Assembly (NCBI GenBank): GCA_019321725.1
Contig: CM033124.1
Coordinates: forward strand, 9,920,001 to 9,984,000
DNA: 64,000 bases
Direction: 5' to 3'
From: Paulownia fortunei
Lineage: Eukaryota; Streptophyta; Magnoliopsida; Lamiales; Paulowniaceae
The notes under the pieces were generated by a model that saw only the letters and a program-made list of their open reading frames with translations, was not told the DNA's origin and searched no databases. The position numbers and the translations under genes are program-made. Positions 56,731-64,000 of the stretch are shown piece by piece; the stretch's first letter is position 1; every line of letters begins with the position of its first letter.

Positions 56731-57640
56731 CTAGTACTCTTTTCTAGGATTGGACTGGTATCTGCTCATGTTACTCAGAGCATACACGTCGTTAGGCCTA
56801 GTACATAGCATTGCATATATTATGCTTCCAAAAGTGGATATATAATGTATATGAGTTATTATTTCTCTTACCTCCAAAGTCCTTGGAGATATAGACTTCA
56901 AAAGAGAAATATCATGACTCATCAGCAAGAATCCCCCTTAGATTCTTCCATGCTAAAGATCTTTAGTATTTTGTCAATGTACATAGATTGTGATAGTTTG
57001 ACCATCCTTTTAGATCTATCTCTATAGATCCTGATCTCTAACACATAAGATGTTTCTCCTAAATTCTTCATGGAGAACTGTCTGGACAACCAAGTCTTTA
57101 TTGACTTCAACATCCCTACATCATTCCCAGTTAGTAGGATGTCATTAATATACAGTGCAAGAAATATCACGGCGCTCCAACTAACCTTCTTATACACATG
57201 AATCATTTGTGTTCTTAAGAAAACCAAATGTTTTGATTTTCTCATCAAATCAAATGTACTAGCTTCTAGAAGCTTGTTTGAGCCCATAAATGGATCTCTA
57301 AGCTTGCAAATATTTTGCTTCCTTTCCATGGATATAAAGTCCTCATACTGCTTCACGTAGATCTATTTCTCATTATTCTCATCCATTTTTTCATATCTCG
57401 TAGTTATAATACGTATATATGGGTAGCGAGATCCTAATAGACTCCAGCATTGCCGCTAGTGGAAGGTTTTCTCATAGTTAATTCCTTGTCTTTGATAGTA
57501 AACCTTCAATGAAAGTCATACCTTATAGGTCACCACCTCCTCATCTACTCTAATTTTTGTATTTGTAGATCTATGTGTAGCTAATGGGAATAATTTCTTT
57601 CAGTGGTCCACAGAGGTCCATACCTTATTAGAGTACATAA
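56731..57640 (-). pseudogene. copia reverse transcriptase remnant (Copia-3)
   Basis: It starts from K-V-W-T-S-V-D at about 57620. The block 57356 to 56922 (144 codons) holds L-Y-I-N-D-I-L-L-T-G-N-D, the catalytic box with Asn for the first Asp. It continues with S-M-K-N-L-G-E-T-S-Y-V-L and K-I-Y-R-D-R-S-K-R-M, then S-Q-S-M-Y-I-D-K-I-L-K. A further block (56928 to 56731) in another frame has G-S-I-I-Y-A-M-L-C-T-R-P-N-D-V-Y-A-L. This is the longest retroelement frame on this element but is catalytically dead. Confidence 0.85.
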
Positions 57641-57929
57641 AGACCATCTCTAATTGCATGGCTTCAAACCATCTTCCTAAATCAATTTCGGACATTGCTT
57701 TTCCATAATTCCTTAAATCAACATCTAAAAGAATATCTTCATTGTTATTCTCTAGCAAGAAGACGTCCCTCTCAGATCGCTTCAAGATCCTTTGGGATCT
57801 CCTACGAGGTTCTATACTTGAAGTTTTTGTTATAGGTTTATGAAACAATACTTCATTAGTGACACTTTGTGGTTCTTTAAATTCTTCAAATTTCTTCTCA
57901 AAGAAGGTCGCATTCTTTGAAACAAACAC

Positions 57930-58990
57930 ATTTTATTCCGAAGGGTCATCAAAATAGTATTCCAATAGACTTTTTTGAATACCCCACAAACTTGCTTAAG
58001 ATGGATTTCATATCCAACTTATGTCTCACTTGTTGCTTCACATAAGTAGAGCACACCCATACCTTATAGTAATTGTAAGAGAGGGTCTTGCTGTATCATA
58101 TCACATATGGTGTTCTAGGCATCGACTTAGTTGGCACTCTATTAAGTAATAATGTCATCATTTCTTAGGGAATATCCTCAAAATGAATAAAGGAGGTACA
58201 ATTTTTTTTTCATATCGAAGTCGAAGTGCCATACTATTATTACTTAATATTCATATATCAAAGGCATAGTTTTCTTTTTTCTCTCAAATAAAAAAACCTT
58301 ATTGACACCAAGCATGAGGGAATGCTAGACCTTTGGTAATTTTTTCTCCAACTAGGATAAAACATCCAGTGACGCGGCTAATCCCATACATATTGCATAA
58401 AAACTCATCATGGATCGAACTATATCTAATAGGTTTGGTTCATTCACTTAGCTATCCCATTCAGTTGAGGTATGCCAAGTAGAATCCACTATGAGAAAAT
58501 CATTCTCTCTTAGATCATCACGAAACTCACCACCTAAGTATTCGTCTTTTCAATCTCTTCGGCCAATTTGATTCTCTACTTCTTGTTTGAATTCTTTAAA
58601 CCTTTCAAAGGCATCAAACTTATATATCAAAAGATACACATATCCAAACCTAGAAAAAGTCATTAGTAATGGTATTGAAGTAGGAATAGTTTTCTCATGC
58701 TCTACACTTACTGGACCATATACATCCGTATTGATCAAATCCAAATGATTAGTGGTTCACTCCACTTGCCCCATAAACTGTGATTTGGTCGTCTTTTCCT
58801 TGAGGCAAAATTCTTAAGTTAGCATTTCTTGCCAGGTCAAGCACTTGTGCCATCTTGTTAATTTTTTCCCGAGAGATATGACACAACCTTACATGCCACA
58901 AGCATGTTGAAGTTTGATTATCTAATTTGATTGGTACTTTGTTGGACATGCAGCAAAAATATTTCGGGTTACATAGATTATTTGTCAATG
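57930..58990 (-). pseudogene. copia pre-integrase and integrase remnant (Copia-3)
   Basis: The block 58988 to 58749 has L-W-H-V-R-L-C-H-I-S (zinc-binding His pair), but the later C-x2-C is lost. The block 58744 to 58550 has D-L-I-N-T-D-V-Y-G-P-V-S, the core start with its Asp, then F-S-R-F-G-Y-V-Y-L. Near 58150-57960 the C-terminal region is recognisable only by match to Copia-1 and Copia-2. Confidence 0.75.
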
Positions 58991-59353
58991 TACCAACACA
59001 AATAAAACATATATAGAAGATTTTCTTGTTGTGATTCTTTAATCAAAACCCTGTATGTCCAACAGAGATGTTGTTCTTAACAATGTCCGATAACAAAGAT
59101 AAATAATTAATACAACCATAATTCCGTCTAGAGCTAAGTAGACTATCCCTATGGCCAATAAAACAACATTTTCTCTATTCTCAAGTCTAAGAGTCCTCCT
59201 TTGTTTAGTTCTCTTTATTCTTGTCATCTTCTGTAATTTCTTGCAGAGATGGAATCATTATTCAGTATCCAATACCCAATAAGAATTGTCAATCATAAAT
59301 AGTTAACTTCAAAGAACAAACTTAAATTAAATCAATTAAGCAAGGCAATCATT

Positions 59354-59395
59354 GCACTTTCTCTTTCTATGCTATGGCTTTCCACAATGGTGGCA
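59354..59395 (-). pseudogene. copia gag zinc knuckle with internal stop (Copia-3)
   Basis: Translation gives C-H-H-C-G-K-P-stop-H-R-K-R-K-C: a CCHC knuckle in which the codon before His has become TAG. All four metal ligands are present. In Copia-1 (about 9062-9105) the same knuckle has lost its first Cys residues. Confidence 0.75.
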
Positions 59396-59611
59396 CACAC
59401 CTCTTACCCGAATTAATCTGCTAGCCTTGCCCTTTTTTTGCCTTTTGGTCTTTTGAGAACCCTTTCTTATTCTTTCTCTTAGATCTTTTGTCCAAAAGTA
59501 GGAAGATTCAACAAGCCAAAAGGATTTCTAGAAGGTCTATATTAGCTTTGAGACGACCTCCTATAGGAATTAACTAAATGGGTTCCTACTTTGTTACAAT
59601 TTGAGCCCATT

Positions 59612-60665
59612 TGTCAAGACTAAAATAATTGGTATGAGAGGTTGAGGAACAAGCAAGTTGGTAACCCACTTATGTTCTATGGGAAATAGCCTGAGCGACT
59701 GTGTTGAATAATATTTGGTTAGTCATGAACATATATATGTGTGTGTGTATATATATATATATACATATTTGAGAGAATTAAATATGTTGTACTTATTTTA
59801 TATTGAGGAATCTATAAATATATGATCACCATTGAGTTATTGAGATGTAAGGTTATATTAGTTTTGTGGCAACTTAATTTAACTCTCCACACCTTTTCTC
59901 CCTTGACCGCATGTCTCATTTCCTGTATGAAGGAAAGGACGTGAGATAGAGAAATTGTATGAGAATTAGATTCAACAAGACAGAGTCAAATATTTAGGGT
60001 GAATTATAAAAACTACCCATGAGATTTAGCCTAGTTACAAAAATAACCCAACTATCTTTTAAAATTACAAATACCCCTTTGAGGTATTAGAAACTCCCTC
60101 TTAAGGTTTATTTTTATTTTATAAATACCCCTCTTCAGTAGGTGCATAATTTTAAAAAATAATTGAGTTATTTTATAATTAGGCGATACTTCAAGGGTAG
60201 TTTTCGTAATTCACCCAAATATTTATGGATGAGAGATATTGGCAAGTGGGTTGCTTTTTGGACCTATGACCCAATTAACATCCATATATAAATAGACTCA
60301 AATTTCACATTTGGATGGGATTACATTTCTTGTTGGATTGTGACTCTTTCTTACATAGGAAGACTTATTTATATGAGATTCTTCCTGTGACGGATATAGA
60401 TATACACAGTGTGTAATTACGTTCTTCCTAATAGATTCTTTATTTATCTCATAAAATTTCTCTTTAATGTATTTTTCCTAGAGCATCACCAAAAACTCTA
60501 TGATTTGAGATTCGTGGAGATGTAGATCGTTGTGCTAGTAATCCATCATGTTAAGCAAGGTATGTTTGTAATTTGTTCAAGTAGGTGCCTATGGATTGAT
60601 AATTTTGGTTGTTTATAAGTATACTCAGTCTAAATATTATGTGTTTTATATGTGAATTTCCAACA
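59612..60665 (+). mobile_element. plus-strand copia LTR carrying a MITE
   Basis: It starts TGTCAAGACT and ends ccaaca, and is collinear with 25620-26140 and with the LTR ending at 11324. Without the MITE it is about 825 bp. No primer site follows the CA, so it is a 3' LTR or a solo LTR. Sequence to its left (59550-59611) also matches 25430-25619, which favours a 3' LTR. The TATATAAATAG at 60284-60294 may be its TATA box. Confidence 0.7.
59997..60216. mobile_element. 220-bp Mutator-type MITE with 9-bp TSD
   Basis: The terminal inverted repeats start GGGTGAATTA and agree at 20 of 22 bases. The 9-bp flank aaatattta is perfect on both sides (59988-59996, 60217-60225). Nine-base target duplications point to the Mutator superfamily. 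The paralogous LTR at 25992-26000 has one uninterrupted aaatattta, i.e. the empty site. No coding capacity. Confidence 0.93.
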
Positions 60666-60813
60666 ATAATTAAATCCATCATTAATTTCCACGAATGATG
60701 CATGAAATTTATACTCACCCTTGTAAAACCTTTATAGGGGTGTGAGTATACTTGTAAATATTTTTGCACCTTCAAGTTTTAAGATTTTAGCAAAACTTAA
60801 GTCATGCTGACCT

Positions 60814-60872
60814 TATATATATATATATATAGATAGATAGATAGATAGATAGAAAGATAGATAGATAGATAT
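60814..60872. repeat. (TA)n-(GATA)n compound microsatellite
   Basis: A TA run is followed by about ten GATA units with one GAAA interruption, just past the plus-strand LTR. Confidence 0.9.
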
Positions 60873-61089
60873 GGGAGTTGTAATTATTTTTTATCTGGTG
60901 CCAAGGTGTGGAAGGAAGGAATTTTTTTATAAAATATGAAAAAGAGTTACTGAGAACTTTAAATAACACTATCCACATATGCTCATACATGTGACGGTTT
61001 CTTGAATCAACTTTCTACTTTTATTATGTACAAATTACATATTAATATACACACCTTAATTCCAAGTTTTCTCAATTTTACTAAAGTTG

Positions 61090-61313
61090 TATTTGGATTG
61101 AATGATTTGAATTTGAGGAGATAATTTGTAAGAAAGATTTGAAATAACTCTATATAAAATAAATTTGTAATATATTACAATAACTCAAAAAAATATTTAA
61201 AATAGGAATTCAATTATTTGATATCCATTGTATCATATGATTATCCGGACAAACTCAATAAATTTATTATTATAAATTTAAAATTTTTAATTTCAAATCT
61301 ATCAATTCAAATA
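61090..61313. mobile_element. MITE-like foldback, about 224 bp
   Basis: The left end TATTTGGATTGAATG... and the complement of the right end TATTTGAATTGATAG... match at 19 of 22 positions (61090-61111, 61292-61313). Flanks aagttg and aagtttg are similar but not identical, so the TSD and superfamily are unsure. AT-rich interior without coding. Confidence 0.6.
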
Positions 61314-61319
61314 AAGTTT

Positions 61320-61471
61320 GAACGAATTATCTAGTACAAGTTTTAAGTTGTGGCAATAGTTGACCTAATCACAGGAGAAAGTGATTTAACATGGTATCCA
61401 ATTGATTCACACTTCAAATTAGATGTGGTTGAACAACAGTTGATTAATGTTTACGCCTCGACGTATGTAAC
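61320..61471. repeat. dispersed host-like repeat, copy C, left part
   Basis: It matches 33620-33775 upstream of the zinc-finger gene: ggcaatagttgacct, aatcac(a/g)gg, agatgtggttga, ttgat(t/g)(a/t)atgtttacgc and gacgta(t/c)gtaa in order. The sequence is then broken by a solo LTR and resumes at 63544. Confidence 0.8.
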
Positions 61472-63543
61472 TGGTCGGTTGTCGTAGGCCTACCAAATTT
61501 AAACTTTACTTTTCAATAAAAATTTAACAAGTATAGAGCGAGTAAGAGTCTATCCCATGAGAATCAAGGCTAATTGATTTACTATCGACTCAACTAACTA
61601 ACAATTTTAACTTCAAAATTATTAACTTAAAACTAAAACTTTAACAAGCAAACTCTAGAAATAAACAACAAATGTTTGGGGGGGATTAAGTTGATAAACT
61701 AAGTCACAGAAATTAAAATTAATTAAAATATAAATCAATCAAAATCAAAACAACAATCAACAATCGATTAAAGTAGGTTGAGGTTTCATTCGCCACCACT
61801 AGACAATGAGTTCTAATTTTATATCAATATTATAAATAATTTACCAATGAAATTATCAACCGTAGGTAATAACAAGCTCTACCCCCCCAGTCTTTCCTTA
61901 GTTTCTCGTTAGATAGAACAAGCTCTCTATCGAATTGTCTACCCACCAAATAACCTAGAACAAGCTCTCTAGATTTAATCTAATAGATGCATTAAAATAA
62001 GAAAGATAGATTGATCTAAGCAACAACCACACAAGCTCGGGTCAGTTAACTTAGGTTATGTTTTCCATTACAATTAACAAAAATATCCCATAATCATCAA
62101 TCACAATTTACTACACATGATTAGAAATTCAAGACAATTACGGATCTAAAATCTCTAATCTAATTGTATGGAATTCTCAAACCCGACTTGGTTGCACACC
62201 TAAACAAAGCAAGAAAATACCCATAAGACATTAAGTATAGAAAAACATAAACAACTTCAATTGGGAGATTGATCAATAATATCAAGCATTCAATTACAAG
62301 AACTCATATCTAGGGTTTTGAAATCAACCTCAACCAATAAGGAAGTTTAGCTTTACATGATAAGAAATGATAAGAGAATAAAAATTAGCAACATTGGGAA
62401 TCAAAGAAACTTATTGGTTGAAGAAGATAGTTGAGGTTGATGGTAGATTATGGATGTCTCCTCCTCCAAGCCTCTTCCACTTTTTCTTTCTTGAAGCTCC
62501 AAAATCCTAAGAATGCTTTCAAAATGTGAATGAATATAGAGAGTGAGTGAATCTAAAAAATTGATATTTTTGTTGGGATGATAGTGCCTTATTATAAAGT
62601 GTGAAATGGTGATGTGATTTGGTGTAAAGTGTGTAAGATGTGTTGTGTATTTTATGTAAAGTGAGGAATATGTGTTGTAAAGTATGTAATGTGTGTGGTT
62701 TAATATATGTATCTAGTGTATACATATCACAAGCATGTGCCAAAAGGTGTAAAGGATAGCCACTTGTCACAACTCCAAGCAAAAATATTAATTTTGTCAC
62801 ATAGATGGCGTCTAGGCGCCCTGTTTTGGCACTTAAGCGCCATTTTCTCTATTTCCGGCTCCTAGGCACCCTGTTTTGATGCTTATGCGCCATTTTCTCT
62901 ATTTTCAACACCTAGGCACCATGTTTTGGTGCTTAGGCACTGTGCTCTATGTTCTGTTTGGGGCCTAGGCGCCGTTGCTGCTGTTTTTGTTCCTTCAGTT
63001 CAGTTTCTGATACGATTTAGCCTCTTTCAACTGATGTTTGACCTCTTTATAGGCTGAATTGACTTTTGGTGTCTTCATAACAATTGTAGCCTATCTTTTA
63101 TCTTTTTGTAGCCACTTGAATCAGATCAATATTACATTGGTGGAGAGAGTTATGTGAAATATACCAAGACTGCCATATCTGAAAGTTTCAGTGCATGTTT
63201 AACTCTTTAATTGAATTTTACTCTTTGAAATAAATTGAATTGGCAATAATTGCCAACATAAAAGTTGTAGATAAAACTCTTATCGTTCCAATAAGACATG
63301 AATCAGGTTAATTGAGCTTTAGATCATACTTTTATGCCTAAAATACTAATACTGCCGCAGTAAAACTGTGTCAATTTGGACCAAGAATGCTTCTTTCAAC
63401 TTTGTTTTGGCTCATTTTTTATTTTTTCATTCTCAAACTCCTATCACACACAAAACATTAATAAAAATATATTATTAATAAGAACAAAGCAAAGAAGACA
63501 TAGAATAATTAATATAAATAAATATAAAAATATGCACTTATTA
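61472..63543 (-). mobile_element. gypsy-type solo LTR with TSD GTAAC
   Basis: The 2072-bp segment is flanked by GTAAC (61467-61471 and 63544-63548). On the minus strand it starts TAATAAGTGCAT, one base from TGATAAGTGC, a start seen in many plant gypsy LTRs, and ends ...ACCA. The block agtatagagcgagtaagagt near its left edge is typical of the primer-site end of such LTRs. No internal region exists, so it arose by LTR-LTR recombination. It splits copy C, which the uninterrupted copy B confirms. Confidence 0.85.
62803..62975. repeat. 50-bp tandem repeat with GGCGCC-like palindromes
   Basis: The anchor ctaggc(g/a)cc starts at 62812, 62862, 62912 and 62964, a spacing of 50, 50 and 52. Each unit also has tgttttg(g/a)(c/t) and a gcgccattttctctatt block in the first two. 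GC-rich patches stand out within the AT-rich LTR. Confidence 0.85.
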
Positions 63544-63548
63544 GTAAC

Positions 63549-63658
63549 CTCGTACTAATCTAATAAGGATCAACAAGGAACAAAGCTATTCAATTCAAAA
63601 CAACTGACAAGTTATATACTTGTGTTCCATAGTCTTGTGTTACTTCAGTTCACAATAC

Positions 63659-63692
<34 letters not shown>

Positions 63693-63780
63693 TACCGAGA
63701 GATATAGATACTTTTAAATGTCTGCTGAGTCGCACTCATGCGTTTATACTTAGAATTATTTATATATATATATATTACCA
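63549..63780. repeat. dispersed host-like repeat, copy C, right part
   Basis: aggaacaaagctattcaattc (63577 on), gacaagttatatacttgtg, gttacttcagtt and acttttaaatgtctgctgagtc (about 63712-63733) recur in the order of copy B. Only one arm of the 33.8-kb hairpin is present. A long (TA)n run lies at 63672-63692. Confidence 0.85.
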
Positions 63781-64000
63781 ATTAGATATAATTTAATTGA
63801 TTTGATCAATTCAATTAATTCATCTTATGAGTTAAAAGGTTCATTATAATTAATTAATTAATTCAATTAATTATTTAATCCAAGGTGGACTTCTTAATTC
63901 ATGTAGGTTAATTAACTAAAACAAAATAATTGAATTAATTCAACACGTGAATTAATTAAACCCCATTCAATCAATCATATTAGTTAAAGTTAATCCAACT
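63781..64000. other. AT-rich sequence with aattaatt palindromes to the window end
   Basis: Dense repeats of aattaatt and ttaattga. Similar sequence occurs inside the Copia-2 LTRs (12600-12850, 19520-19830), including an attaatt-caattaatt pattern, but no collinear match was established. No gene seen. Confidence 0.4.

Larger units (their letters stand above)
55720..59515 (-). mobile_element. decayed Ty1/copia element (Copia-3)
   Basis: It is collinear with Copia-1: LTR-like sequence (55780-56290; ggtcgtttgttggtaag matches 6073-6090), RNase H (56380-56620), RT (57620-56731), integrase (about 58990-57930) and gag knuckle (59395-59354). Both elements end at the same aggaagattcaaca. A second LTR and TSD were not found. 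Stops and the loss of an RT Asp make it inactive. Confidence 0.75.

Noticed and set aside
60814..60872. GATA repeat as a functional marker
   Set aside because: An ordinary microsatellite in transposon-rich DNA with nothing around it to suggest a role.

Overview
This is AT-rich nuclear DNA from a flowering plant, most likely a eudicot. The evidence is the density of plant-type Ty1/copia and Ty3/gypsy retrotransposons, plant CACTA (En/Spm) transposons, and one intronless C1-2i C2H2 zinc-finger repressor gene with QALGGH fingers and an EAR motif. The species cannot be named from the sequence. No tRNA, rRNA, CRISPR array or prokaryotic operon was seen.

Layout, left to right. 1-4.25 kb: a minus-strand gypsy element (protease, gag, tRNA-Asp-type primer site, LTR) cut by the window start. 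4.26-5.66 kb: a minus-strand copia gag/protease fragment (Copia-A). 5.7-9.2 kb: a decayed minus-strand copia (Copia-1). 9.27-10.30 kb: a 516-bp tandem duplication that joins a copia RNase H fragment to a promoter-like segment. About 10.5-11.3 kb: a plus-strand copia LTR with primer site. 11.80-20.93 kb: a nearly full-length minus-strand copia (Copia-2) with two ~2.1-kb LTRs. 20.9-26.15 kb: decayed sequence ending in another plus-strand LTR. 26.16-33.37 kb: a complete-ended CACTA element (CACTA-1) with TSD TGT. 33.4-37.1 kb: the only low-copy island, with a near-perfect 111-bp-stem hairpin, promoter signals and the zinc-finger gene. 37.1-38.8 kb: an internally deleted CACTA fragment. 39.71-48.51 kb: a second complete-ended CACTA (CACTA-2) with TSD GCA. 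48.5-49.8 kb: the end of a third CACTA. 49.8-52.1 kb: unassigned spacer. 52.1-55.7 kb: a copia fragment (Copia-C) with an LTR-like insertion in its integrase. 55.7-59.5 kb: another minus-strand copia (Copia-3). 59.6-60.7 kb: a plus-strand LTR holding a 220-bp Mutator-type MITE with a 9-bp TSD. 61.1-61.3 kb: a second MITE-like foldback. 61.47-63.54 kb: a solo LTR with TSD GTAAC, inserted into a second copy of the zinc-finger gene's upstream region, which continues to the window end.

The only gene likely to be working is the ZAT-type repressor at 36.34-36.84 kb. Every transposon coding region read here carries stops, frameshifts or lost catalytic residues, so activity in cis is unlikely. CACTA-1 and CACTA-2 keep intact ends and subterminal motif arrays and could still be mobilised by a transposase from elsewhere. 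The upstream DNA of the ZAT gene recurs at 21.7 kb and 61.3-63.8 kb. This suggests an old tandem duplication of the locus, later pushed apart by insertions, with a possible second gene copy just beyond position 64000.
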